Shown one piece after another: positions 45,951 to 54,721 of a stretch of 64,000 nucleotides of DNA (its first letter is position 1; each line of letters starts with the position of its first letter). Under the pieces are notes generated by a model, which made no database searches, was not told the origin of the DNA, and worked only from the letters and a program-made list of their open reading frames with translations. A program made the position numbers and the translations under genes. Location: the NCBI RefSeq assembly GCF_039523755.1, contig NZ_BAAAFX010000010.1, forward strand, positions 186,001 through 250,000, given 5' to 3'. The DNA is from Tatumella terrea. Its GTDB lineage: Bacteria > Pseudomonadota > Gammaproteobacteria > Enterobacterales > Enterobacteriaceae.

Positions 45951-46179
45951 CTGTCCGGTCTGCCAGCGGGATTTCCTGCGCTCGTAGCTGTTCCCGGCCA
46001 CCCGAACCCGGTTTTTTAACCCTATCTGCCCTGACCTGATTACCCCCGGACCCCGTGCGACAGTCGTTTCCGCCGAATGTGATCACGAAGCAGACTGATA
46101 TTAGCCCGCGACGCTGCACGGGTATCACCGATCCACTGTCCGTGGTGGGGCTGCACCGGTAACGGGCACGGTGCAGGCC

Positions 46180-46221
46180 AAAGGCCCTCTTTTCAGGCAA
46201 TCGCCTGGCGGGGGCCTTTTC
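46180..46221. terminator. Terminator shared by convergent genes
   Basis: AAAGGCCC and GGGGCCTTTT enclose an inner GGCAATCGCC dyad, just downstream of the hydrolase stop. The flanking A and T runs allow use in both directions. Confidence 0.7.
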
Positions 46222-46229
46222 TGTAAGGA

Positions 46230-47051
46230 TTACAGTGTCTGCAGAAATGCCAGCAGGTCATCGTTCAGTTGTTGTGCATGGGTCACGACAAAGCCATGAG
46301 GCGCATTGTCATACACCTTTAGTGAAGAATTTTTAATCATTTCGGCCGCCAGTTTGCCGGTGGTTTCAAAGGGAACTACCTGGTCATTGTTGCCGTGGAT
46401 CACCAGTGCCGGTACATCTATTTTTGCCATATCGGCACGGAAATCTGTCTCCGCAAAGGCCGTCACACACTCCACCGTCGCCTGCAGCGATGCCAGCAAG
46501 GCGATATTCAGCGTCTGTGTCCGGACACCCTCAGACACGGTCTGGCCGGCATTCGTGCCGTAAAACGGGGTCGAAAAATCACTGATAAACTGCGCGCGAT
46601 CTTTCAGCAAGCCCTGGCGAATATCCGTAAACACCGATGCTTCCACACCTTGCGGGAAATCGGGTTTGGCCCCCAGTAACGGGGTCACTGCGCCCAGCAG
46701 GACCAGGCCATCAATACGTGAACTTCCGTAATGACTGATATAGCGGGCAACATCGCCTCCGCCCATCGAAAAACCGACCAGAGTGACGTCCTGCAGATCC
46801 AGATGGGTCAGCAGATCATGGATATCTGAGGCCAGGGTATCGTAGTTATACCCCTGCCAGGGTTGGCCGGAACGTCCGAATCCCCGGCGGTCAAAGGCGA
46901 TGGCACGATAGCCATTCTCCGCCAGAAACCTGAGTTGTGTATCCCACATATCGCTGTCCAGAGGCCAGCCATGGCTGAAGACCACCGGTTTGCCGGTGCC
47001 CCAGTCTTTAAAATAGAGCGGCGTCCCATCCTGAGTTTTAAATGTACACAT
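46230..47051 (-). CDS. Alpha/beta hydrolase (chloroperoxidase/arylesterase-like)
   Basis: 273 residues with the complete fold and triad: oxyanion-hole HGWPLD near residue 27, nucleophile Ser in GFSMGGG (about 94-100), acid in HGNNDQVVP (about 222) and His in APHGFVVTH (about 252). This matches the cofactor-free haloperoxidase/perhydrolase and esterase group. Substrate is not predictable; the enzymes often act on small esters or with H2O2. A monocistronic gene with its own terminator. Confidence 0.88.
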   Translation of the reverse strand: MCTFKTQDGTPLYFKDWGTGKPVVFSHGWPLDSDMWDTQLRFLAENGYRAIAFDRRGFGRSGQPWQGYNYDTLASDIHDLLTHLDLQDVTLVGFSMGGGDVARYISHYGSSRIDGLVLLGAVTPLLGAKPDFPQGVEASVFTDIRQGLLKDRAQFISDFSTPFYGTNAGQTVSEGVRTQTLNIALLASLQATVECVTAFAETDFRADMAKIDVPALVIHGNNDQVVPFETTGKLAAEMIKNSSLKVYDNAPHGFVVTHAQQLNDDLLAFLQTL

Positions 47052-47267
47052 AGGTATCCTTTTCGCTGAGAGAGGGTGGCTGCAGGGCTGTTTCCCGGAC
47101 CTGCCGGCGGGGGGCCGGGAAAATAAACGTCATCTCCCGGCCAGTGAATAAAGTATAGCGTTTACGGAATAGGGCGGGTCAGACAGCACTATTTTCTTTC
47201 ACTAAAAGCGCGGGATTGAGCAGGACAGATAGCGGATGACACGGGCAGGAAGCGTGAACGGCAGCAT

Positions 47268-47295
47268 AAAAAAAGCCCCGGACGGTGGCCGGGGC
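47268..47295 (-). terminator. Rho-independent terminator of the permease gene
   Basis: On the minus strand GCCCCGG-N7-CCGGGGC is followed by seven T residues, 29 bases past the permease stop. Confidence 0.9.
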
Positions 47296-47323
47296 GGTGA
47301 GATGACAACTTACAATGGCGGGC

Positions 47324-48754
47324 TTAAGATTCCATCCCGGCCACCAGAAGCTGTTGTTTGTTAATGACCAGATAGCCTCCGATTAACGCCAGCACCGGGA
47401 TGACGGCCAGCAGGGCACTGACCAGCATGCTGCCGCCGGTCAGGGTGGTGAAGTTAGAAAGCACCATCACCAGCGAGGCCGAAAGCGTCAGTACAGAAAC
47501 ACCCGGCAGGACACGGGTTTTCCAGTGTCTTCCCTGTACCAGGGATTTGTTTTTATTAAAGAACACTACCACCGAAAGGCTGGTCAGCAGCATCAGTAAC
47601 ACAATACCCACGGTGGCAATTCCTGCCATATAGCCGAAGACCTGAGTCAGTGGCTGCAGTTTGCATAATGCACAGATAATAATCAGCACCAGCGCGGTTA
47701 CCGACTGAACCAGTGAGGCGTTAGACGGTGATTTATGCTGATGGTGTACCGCGGACAGGAACTTAGGCATATAGCCCTGGCCGGACAGCACATATTTGTA
47801 GCGGGCTAACACGTTATGGAAGCTCAGCACACAGGCAAAAATACTGCTGATCAGCAGCACCTGAATGATGTTACTTAGCAGGGCGCCGTTATACTGACGG
47901 GCAATATCCAGCAGCATATTTCCGTTACCGTTCAGGGTATTGTTGGCGACCGTCACCGCCTGGGATGCCCCTGTCGCTTCAATCATCGCCCAGGCCGAAA
48001 AGGTATAAAATACACCGATAATTACTACCGCCAGGTAGGTCGCACGGGGAATAGTCTTGCCGGGATTACGGGATTCATCGCGGAAAATGGCCGTCGATTC
48101 GAAGCCGATAAATCCGGTCAGGGCAAACAGCACCGCCATCCCTAAACCATGCGAAAAGGCCGTGGCAGGTTCGAATGAGTTCAGGTTGATACCGCTGGCA
48201 CCGCCTTTTGACAGTACGGAGAAGTTCATGATTAAGACCACACCAATCTCCAGCACCAGCGCAATCCCGAGGATCTTTGAGCTGAGCTCAATGTGGCGGT
48301 AACCCAGAATAGCGACGGCTACAATCGCCAGCACCGAGTACAGCCACCACGGATGGGCCGCGCCCCCGTAATGCACCACCAGGTCATTGACCGCCCAGCC
48401 CATATAGCCATAAACCCCGGCCTGAATCGTGGTGTAGGTCACCAGTGCCAGCCAGGCGGCACCCATCCCTGCACGGAGACCCAGCCCCTGGGTGATATAA
48501 GAGTAAAAGGCACCGGCATCTTTTACATAGGGTGTCATCGACACAAAGCCGACCGCAAATACCAGCAGGATCAGCGAGGCGATAAGAAAGCCAAAGGGAG
48601 CGCCGGCGCCGTTACCGATGCCGATAGCCAGCGGCACGTTGCCGCCGATCACGGTCAAAGGTGCAGCCGCGGCGATCACCATAAAGACGATGCTGCCCAC
48701 CCCCAGATTTCCGCTGAGTCCGGCGGATTTTCGTGTCGATTTACTGTCACTCAT
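47324..48754 (-). CDS. APC-family amino acid/amine permease
   Basis: 476-residue transporter with about 12 spans. The APC motif GSIVFMVIAAAAPLTVIGGNVPLAIGIGNG lies at the N terminus with GxG in span 1, and GFIGFESTAIFRDESRNPGKTIPRA marks span 6 and its loop. AGGGGA lies 7 bases before the ATG at 48754; an upstream ATG at 48784 overlaps the amidase stop by 4 bases but has no better signal. It is co-transcribed with the preceding nitrilase-family amidase, so the pair probably imports and hydrolyses, or exports the product of, an amide or amine. Substrate unknown. Confidence 0.87.
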   Translation of the reverse strand: MSDSKSTRKSAGLSGNLGVGSIVFMVIAAAAPLTVIGGNVPLAIGIGNGAGAPFGFLIASLILLVFAVGFVSMTPYVKDAGAFYSYITQGLGLRAGMGAAWLALVTYTTIQAGVYGYMGWAVNDLVVHYGGAAHPWWLYSVLAIVAVAILGYRHIELSSKILGIALVLEIGVVLIMNFSVLSKGGASGINLNSFEPATAFSHGLGMAVLFALTGFIGFESTAIFRDESRNPGKTIPRATYLAVVIIGVFYTFSAWAMIEATGASQAVTVANNTLNGNGNMLLDIARQYNGALLSNIIQVLLISSIFACVLSFHNVLARYKYVLSGQGYMPKFLSAVHHQHKSPSNASLVQSVTALVLIIICALCKLQPLTQVFGYMAGIATVGIVLLMLLTSLSVVVFFNKNKSLVQGRHWKTRVLPGVSVLTLSASLVMVLSNFTTLTGGSMLVSALLAVIPVLALIGGYLVINKQQLLVAGMES

Positions 48755-48780
48755 ACTGGTATCCCCTGAGTTTTTATGAT

Positions 48781-49551
48781 TCATAATATGTCGGTTCGCA
48801 GATCAGTCAGGTAAGGGTTATCCCGTTGTGCCTGAATCACCTGAGACGGATCTATCTCTGCATAAAGCAGTTGTTCCTGAGTTTCTGAAGCCTGCGCTAT
48901 CACCTGTCCGTCCGGGCCTGCCACCAGACTTAATCCCACATATTCCAGATGTTCTTCCCGGCCTGTCTGGTTGACGTAAGCCACATAGAGCTGGTTTTCC
49001 CAGGCCCGGGTGGCTATCAGATGTTTATTCACGAAGTCGAAGGGTTTCATCTGTGCGGTTGCCACCGCGACCAGATGCGCACCAGCCCGTGCGGCAGCAC
49101 GAACGGTTTCCGGAAACTCGACGTCGTAGCAGATAAGTAATGCAATATTGACCCCGTAACAGGGGATGATGCAGACCGGTTGATCTCCGGCGGTAAACTG
49201 ACTTTTATCCAGTTCACCAAACAGGTGCGTTTTGCGGTAAATCCCGCTGACTTCCCCCTGCGACGAAATAAAGTAACTGGCATTAAAGACCTTACCGTCC
49301 GCAGCCAGCGGTCCGCCTGCGATAATCGCTGTCTGCCATTTGGCGGCCAGTGCCCGGAGTGCCGCGAGGGGAAATGTCTCTGCCATTTCACGGGTACGTT
49401 GGTTAAGTACATATCCGGAAAGAAACATTTCGGGGGTGATCAGTAATGACGCGCCCTGACCTGCAGCTTCCTGTAACGCAGAATCCAGCCGGGCCAGATT
49501 TGCGGTGTAGTCACAGTGGCTGCTCTGTGTTTGCCAGATTGCGATTTTCAT
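48781..49551 (-). CDS. Carbon-nitrogen hydrolase (nitrilase superfamily amidase)
   Basis: 256 residues. The Glu-Lys-Cys triad is complete: PEMFLSGY (Glu about 41), RKTHLFGELDK (Lys about 107) and LLICYDVEFPE (Cys about 140). This resembles aliphatic amidase or carbamoylase branches rather than true nitrilases. Soluble and cytosolic. First gene of a two-gene operon with an APC permease. The exact amide is not deducible. Confidence 0.88.
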   Translation of the reverse strand: MKIAIWQTQSSHCDYTANLARLDSALQEAAGQGASLLITPEMFLSGYVLNQRTREMAETFPLAALRALAAKWQTAIIAGGPLAADGKVFNASYFISSQGEVSGIYRKTHLFGELDKSQFTAGDQPVCIIPCYGVNIALLICYDVEFPETVRAAARAGAHLVAVATAQMKPFDFVNKHLIATRAWENQLYVAYVNQTGREEHLEYVGLSLVAGPDGQVIAQASETQEQLLYAEIDPSQVIQAQRDNPYLTDLRTDIL

Positions 49552-50131
49552 TTTTTCCCCTATCAGCGTTGACAGAATAATTAAGCAATTAGCGTGCCAG
49601 TCGTCCCGGCCAGCAGATTTTGCGCTAATACATTAGAAATTATTGAGAATACGGTGACATGACGGACAGAAGACGGTGCCGGATAAAAAAAGGGAGAGCG
49701 CGGTGAGCAGGCAGAGTGCTCCGGATTGGTGCGGGTCACTGGTATGCTCAATGATGGCGCACCAGCAGAGTGCAGCGATCATTCTCCGGGGCCAGGCCGG
49801 CGAAAGCGGGCGTGGAATATTCCGGAATCCGGAGTCATAAAATAAAATTTAATCAGAATACAAATGATATGAATAATATAATCGTTTAACCTGTTAACAG
49901 ATTAAAGGATTTTTATAGCATTGGTGATTTTACTCACATATAAAAAAAAGCCAGTCTGCTACTGTCTGATTGATAATAAATCACCTGGAAAGATGAATGA
50001 GAATAACACGAGCTTCTCGTGGTGTTATTTATGAGTCATCAGGAAGAATTAAGAATACTTCATTCAGGCTATTAAAAACCGGAAACAGTATTAATTCATG
50101 TCATACGGCTAATTGATAAAGGACACTATCA
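49552..50131. other. Divergent control region upstream of the sulfatase
   Basis: 580 bases, AT-rich from 49850 onward. A hairpin (AATAACAC and GAG pairing with CTC and GTGTTATT, 50002-50029) lies 100 bases before the sulfatase start and could be a 5' leader element. No known riboswitch pattern was recognised. Confidence 0.45.
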
Positions 50132-51874
50132 ATGATGAAACCTCTGTTATTATCATCGATGATTACCGGAATGCTTATTACCCCGTCAGTCAATGCAGTC
50201 AATATGTCATTCCAGCCACAAATCCGCAGTGACCGTCCCAATATTATTCTTATCGCCACCGAGGATATGAACGCCCGTATCGGAGCGTTTGGTGACCCGG
50301 TGGCTAACACGCCTAACCTGGATGCACTGGCGAAAGAATCGGTGCGGTTTACCAATGCATTTACCATGGCGGGAGTCTCTGCTCCCTCGCGTGCAGGGCT
50401 GATTACGGGGGTATTTGCTCATACCCTGGGATTACAGCATATGCGCACTGCCACCCGACCGGAAGGGGCCTATGTCGGCGTACCGCCTTCCTGGATCAAA
50501 GGCTACCCGGAGTTACTGCGGCGCAGTGGCTACTTTACTTATAACGACACGAAAACCGATTACCAGTTTACCCGCGGCCATGCGGATGTCGGGCCGTTCT
50601 CGTTGTGGAGCGCACACGGTGATTACGGCAATATGGACGATTTGCGGGTGCCGGTGGCCTGGCGTAACTATGATCTGCAGGGTAAACCGTTTTTTATGAA
50701 CTTTAACCCGCAAATTACCCACGAGTCGGCACTCTTTACCGACAATAATACGCCGAAGGGTTTTGAATATATTACAAAAGTGTGGAATGAACTGCGCTCG
50801 TATTACCGCTATACCCCCACCGACCCGGCCAAAGTGGTGATCGAACCCTGGCTGGTCGACACCCCGGAGACCCGTCAGGAACTGGCTCAGCTGTATGACA
50901 ATATTCAGGTGATGGATCAGCAGGTCGGTCATCTGGTCCGGTCCCTGAAGAAAGATAAGCTCTGGGACAATACCATCGTTATTTTCACCGCCGATAACGG
51001 CGATGGCCTGCCGCGTAAAAAACGGGAAGGGTATGATTCCGGCACCCATGTCCCGATGATGATCCATATCCCGGCCAGATACCGGCCGGCGGGCTGGCCT
51101 GCCGACGGCAGCAGTGATGACCGGCTGATTTCGTTCGAAGATCTTGCGCCGACCCTGCTGGGCTATGCCGGGGTAAAGGTGCCTGATTATATGAAAGGAG
51201 TCGATCTGTCGAAAGATAATGCCCCGCGCCGTGAATATGTCTACGGCTCCCGGGGGCGGATGGATAACCTGAAGATGCGTTCGCTGTTTGTCCGCGATAA
51301 AAACTTCCAGTATGTGCGTAATCTGGACAGCACGCCGGGCGGCGCCAGTATCCCTTTCCGGAATGCGTTACGCAGTATGCATGACCTGGTGAATGCACAG
51401 CAGAATAAGCAACTGAATCCGGCACAACAGGCCTGGTTTGCCCCGCGTCCGGCCGAAGAGTTTTATGACCTGAGAAAGGATTCGGCGCAGTTAAAAAATG
51501 TCATTGCAGACAAGGCCTATAGCGCAGAAATCGCCCGTTTCCGCAAGGCGATGGATGACTGGCGTGACCAGGGGAATGATACCAACCTGATCGATGAAGG
51601 GCAGATGGTAGCCGACCTGCTGGATGCTAATGGACAGCAGCATGTCACCCTGCCGCCGGTCGCCATGCAGGATGAGGTAAACCATAAAATCTACCTGAGC
51701 AACCGCACCGAAAATGCCTCCATCGGTTACAGCTGGGATGGTAAGACCTGGCAGCTCTATACCGGTGCAATTACCCCGCGTTCAGATCAGTCAGTCCTGC
51801 ATTTTAAAGCGGTACGTTACGGCTGGCAGGAAAGTCCGACAGAACAATGGACGCCGGCGGATGGATCCCTGTAA
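50132..51874 (+). CDS. Secreted Ser-type sulfatase
   Basis: 580 residues with a signal peptide (about 1-23). The sulfatase signature SAPSRAGLITG is at 83-93, where Ser83 would be converted to formylglycine; Ser rather than Cys means maturation by a radical SAM enzyme, encoded next. PNIILIATEDMN (metal-binding Asp), the NFNPQITHES stretch and FTADNGDGLPR supply the remaining metal and active-site regions. It removes sulfate from an organic ester in the periplasm. AAAGGA precedes the start. With the maturase and a porin downstream it forms a scavenging unit. Confidence 0.92.
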   Translation: MMKPLLLSSMITGMLITPSVNAVNMSFQPQIRSDRPNIILIATEDMNARIGAFGDPVANTPNLDALAKESVRFTNAFTMAGVSAPSRAGLITGVFAHTLGLQHMRTATRPEGAYVGVPPSWIKGYPELLRRSGYFTYNDTKTDYQFTRGHADVGPFSLWSAHGDYGNMDDLRVPVAWRNYDLQGKPFFMNFNPQITHESALFTDNNTPKGFEYITKVWNELRSYYRYTPTDPAKVVIEPWLVDTPETRQELAQLYDNIQVMDQQVGHLVRSLKKDKLWDNTIVIFTADNGDGLPRKKREGYDSGTHVPMMIHIPARYRPAGWPADGSSDDRLISFEDLAPTLLGYAGVKVPDYMKGVDLSKDNAPRREYVYGSRGRMDNLKMRSLFVRDKNFQYVRNLDSTPGGASIPFRNALRSMHDLVNAQQNKQLNPAQQAWFAPRPAEEFYDLRKDSAQLKNVIADKAYSAEIARFRKAMDDWRDQGNDTNLIDEGQMVADLLDANGQQHVTLPPVAMQDEVNHKIYLSNRTENASIGYSWDGKTWQLYTGAITPRSDQSVLHFKAVRYGWQESPTEQWTPADGSL

Positions 51875-51926
51875 TGATGCTGTGCTGCCCTGACAGGCAG
51901 CTCTGCCCGCAGGCGGAGGAGTGATC

Positions 51927-53150
51927 ATGAATCGTCCTTTTGAGCATTTCCAGGTGATTACCAAGCCTTCCGGGTCGGTCTGTAACCTTGACTGTACCTA
52001 CTGTTTTTACCTGGAAAAGGAGCGGTTGTATCCGGACAGAAAAAACCACTGGAAAATGGACGATGCCACGCTGGAAGCCTTTGTGCGGCAGTATATTCAG
52101 GCAGACAGTTCCGGGGTGGTGGAGTTTATCTGGCAGGGCGGCGAACCGACCCTGATGGGCATCGATTACTTTGAAAAGGCGCTGGCGCTGCAACAGCGCT
52201 ACTGCGGCGGCCGGCAAATTAATAATTCTCTGCAGACCAACGGCATATTGCTGGATGATCGCTGGGCCCGTTTTCTGAAAAAGCATCACTTCCTGGTGGG
52301 GATATCTCTGGACGGCGACCGCATCAGTAATGACCGCTGGCGTCAGACGCGCGCAGGAAAGAGCAGTTATCCGCAGGTGCTGGCCGGTATCCGTGCCCTG
52401 AAGCAGCACGGCGTGGAATTCAATACCCTCACGGTGGTCAATGCGGAAAATGTCCGGCGTCCGCTGGAAACGTACCAGGCGCTGAAGCGCGCCGGCAGTC
52501 GTTATATTCAGTTTATTCCGCTGGTGGAAAGGGCCGCCAGCAGGCCAGGCCCGGACGGACGGACTCTGATATCACCGGACTTCACCGGACAGAGCGAGGT
52601 CACGCCCTGGTCGGTGCCCGCACAGGCCTATGGCCGGTTTCTGAACAGGATTTTCGACCACTGGCGGCTGAACGACATGGGTCAGGTGTTTGTGATGAAT
52701 TTTGAACAGACGCTGACCCAGCGGGCCGGGGGACAGGGTTCCTGTGTCACCGCGCCGACCTGCGGGGCGAACCCGGTGATGGAAGCGAACGGGGATGTCT
52801 ATTCCTGCGATCACTTCGTCTACCCGCAACACCGGCTGGGAAATATACACCATGCGGACCTCCGGGATCTGATCAACGCTGAACAGAATATTCGCTTCGG
52901 CCAGCAGAAACTCCGTCACCCCGACCCTGACTGTCTCCGTTGTACGTTCCGGCCACTCTGCCATGGCGGGTGTCCAAAACACCGTTTTGAACCGGCGGTT
53001 AACGGCATGCCGAATAAAAACTATCTCTGTGCCGGTTATAAAGAATATCTGCGGCATTGCTTACCTTCAATGGACATTATTCTTTCACTGCTTAACTCGG
53101 GGAGGTCTCCGGAAAAAATAAAACGCTATTTCAGACAGCACACCGCATAA
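51927..53150 (+). CDS. Anaerobic sulfatase-maturating radical SAM enzyme (AslB/AtsB-like)
   Basis: 407 residues from the ATG after GGAGG. The radical SAM cluster ligands are C19-x3-C23-x2-C26 (CNLDCTYC). A C-terminal SPASM region with conserved cysteines (CGANPVMEANGDVYSCDHF, CLRCTFRPLCHGGCPK) binds two more Fe-S clusters. It oxidises the active-site Ser of the adjacent sulfatase to formylglycine in the cytosol before export. A frame open from 51921 adds two residues. Gap to the sulfatase is 52 bases. Confidence 0.93.
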   Translation: MNRPFEHFQVITKPSGSVCNLDCTYCFYLEKERLYPDRKNHWKMDDATLEAFVRQYIQADSSGVVEFIWQGGEPTLMGIDYFEKALALQQRYCGGRQINNSLQTNGILLDDRWARFLKKHHFLVGISLDGDRISNDRWRQTRAGKSSYPQVLAGIRALKQHGVEFNTLTVVNAENVRRPLETYQALKRAGSRYIQFIPLVERAASRPGPDGRTLISPDFTGQSEVTPWSVPAQAYGRFLNRIFDHWRLNDMGQVFVMNFEQTLTQRAGGQGSCVTAPTCGANPVMEANGDVYSCDHFVYPQHRLGNIHHADLRDLINAEQNIRFGQQKLRHPDPDCLRCTFRPLCHGGCPKHRFEPAVNGMPNKNYLCAGYKEYLRHCLPSMDIILSLLNSGRSPEKIKRYFRQHTA

Positions 53151-53219
53151 CAATAAAATCAACGCAACGGGATAGGTTGCAAAATAACTTAAACAAATAT
53201 TATTTCAGGATGAATTAAT

Positions 53220-54305
53220 ATGATGACGATTAAAAATACTTTCGGGGTAATGCTGTTCGCCGGGTTGTCCGCTGTTCAGATGAATGCACAGGCTGTACCG
53301 GTGTATGATCAGGGGGGGAACCGGCTGCATCTTGACGGACGTGTACTGGGACGTCATTTCTTCAGTCAGAACAAGGCGATGAGTGGTGATGCGGTAATAG
53401 CCCGTATTAATTTATGGGCGGAAACCGATATCAATGATCAGATGTACGGTTACAGCCGTTTCGAACATGATTTCCGGGCAAATAAAGCCGAAAGTGAGCC
53501 GGGGGAAGATTATACCCGTTATGCGTATGTCGGACTTTCGGCCCGGGAATATGGGTATTTCGATTACGGCAGGAATGACAGTATTTTTTATGATGTGGTC
53601 CGCTGGACGGATATTTTCCCTGTCTGGGGCGCGGGCTCTTTTGCTATCGATAACTTTCTGGCCCGCCGGGGTTCGGGCTCTTTTTCCTATCATAACCGGG
53701 ACTTCTTCTCTCTGGTGAAAGGGCTGGAAGCCGGTATCCAGTTCCAGGGGAAAAAAGAGGGTAATACCCCGGTACTGAAACAGAATGGTAACGGTTATGG
53801 CTTGTCCCTGACCTATAAAATCCCGGAGACCGGGCTGACGGTTGGCGGGTCCTATATCCGTTCGTCACGGACGGATGCACAGAAAAAACTGTCGCCCGGT
53901 CGCGGGGACAATATGGACGCATGGGTGGCCGGCGCTAACCTGGAGCACGGTCCTTTTTATGCGGCGGCATTGTATTCAGAAAGCCGTAATCTGAGCCAGG
54001 TCCGCAGCAGCCCGCTCAATATTTACGGGTTTGCGAATAAAGCCAAAAGCTTTGAAGCAGTCGCCTCCTGGAATACCCCTCTGGGTTTTACAGCCTCTGC
54101 CGGCTATATTCAGTCGCGTGCTGAACGCCTGGAATCCATCGGTCAGGCCTGGCTGGATAAAGCGTGGGTCTTTTTTGCCGCCTGGCCGTTTAATGATAAC
54201 TTCCGTATTACGACAGAGTACAAAATGAGCCTGCTGAAAGACGATAACGCGCTTCGTCTGGCCAGTCAGGATGCGGTGGCCGTCACCATGATCTATGTCT
54301 TCTGA
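53220..54305 (+). CDS. General porin (OmpC/OmpF-type)
   Basis: 361 residues with a signal peptide ending MNAQA, then VPVYDQGGNRLHLDGRV, a common start of enterobacterial trimeric porins, and a terminal VAVTMIYVF strand. GEDYTRYAYVGLSAREYGYFDYGRND corresponds to the region leading into constriction loop L3. About 16 strands are likely. AGGATGAATTA precedes the ATG. Placed 69 bases after the maturase, it may admit the sulfated substrate. Confidence 0.85.
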   Translation: MMTIKNTFGVMLFAGLSAVQMNAQAVPVYDQGGNRLHLDGRVLGRHFFSQNKAMSGDAVIARINLWAETDINDQMYGYSRFEHDFRANKAESEPGEDYTRYAYVGLSAREYGYFDYGRNDSIFYDVVRWTDIFPVWGAGSFAIDNFLARRGSGSFSYHNRDFFSLVKGLEAGIQFQGKKEGNTPVLKQNGNGYGLSLTYKIPETGLTVGGSYIRSSRTDAQKKLSPGRGDNMDAWVAGANLEHGPFYAAALYSESRNLSQVRSSPLNIYGFANKAKSFEAVASWNTPLGFTASAGYIQSRAERLESIGQAWLDKAWVFFAAWPFNDNFRITTEYKMSLLKDDNALRLASQDAVAVTMIYVF

Positions 54306-54721
54306 GGCCTACCCTGAAGACCGACAGTCAGATGCGGATTGCGGGAGGAAAGTTGTCACGGTTGCCGGAAGTGTCTGGCCGGCAGTGAGGTAACCGGCCC
54401 CGCCCGCAATACGCTGCATTCTATCGGCGGGCCGTTTTCACCTCTCCGGACGCCGGCAGAATTGCCACCCTCAGCCCCCTCAGAAAATGCGGCACTATGG
54501 GCCCTTTCAGGGGTAAGACGTGGGTTCCGGACTCCGGTTGACGAACCACGTGACCGGTTATGCAGATTTCTGCACTGACAGATGACAGCCCTTAGCGATA
54601 TCACATAAATTTTCTGCGGTAATGACTGACCAAAAGCGGTGGCAAATTTCGGCGCTGGCGCAAAGAAAGGCCTGTCCGGAAACGCTATGCTCCCAGTTTG
54701 TCAGAGAAAGGGCGATGGCAG
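54306..54721. other. Intergenic region before btsS
   Basis: About 415 bases with no supported gene. Two short GC-rich frames on opposite strands are shadows. The promoter of btsSR should lie here but no clear box stands out. Confidence 0.4.

Larger units (their letters stand above)
45924..46229. other. Spacer between convergent genes
   Basis: Apart from the two hairpins listed separately nothing is recognised in these 306 bases. Confidence 0.5.
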
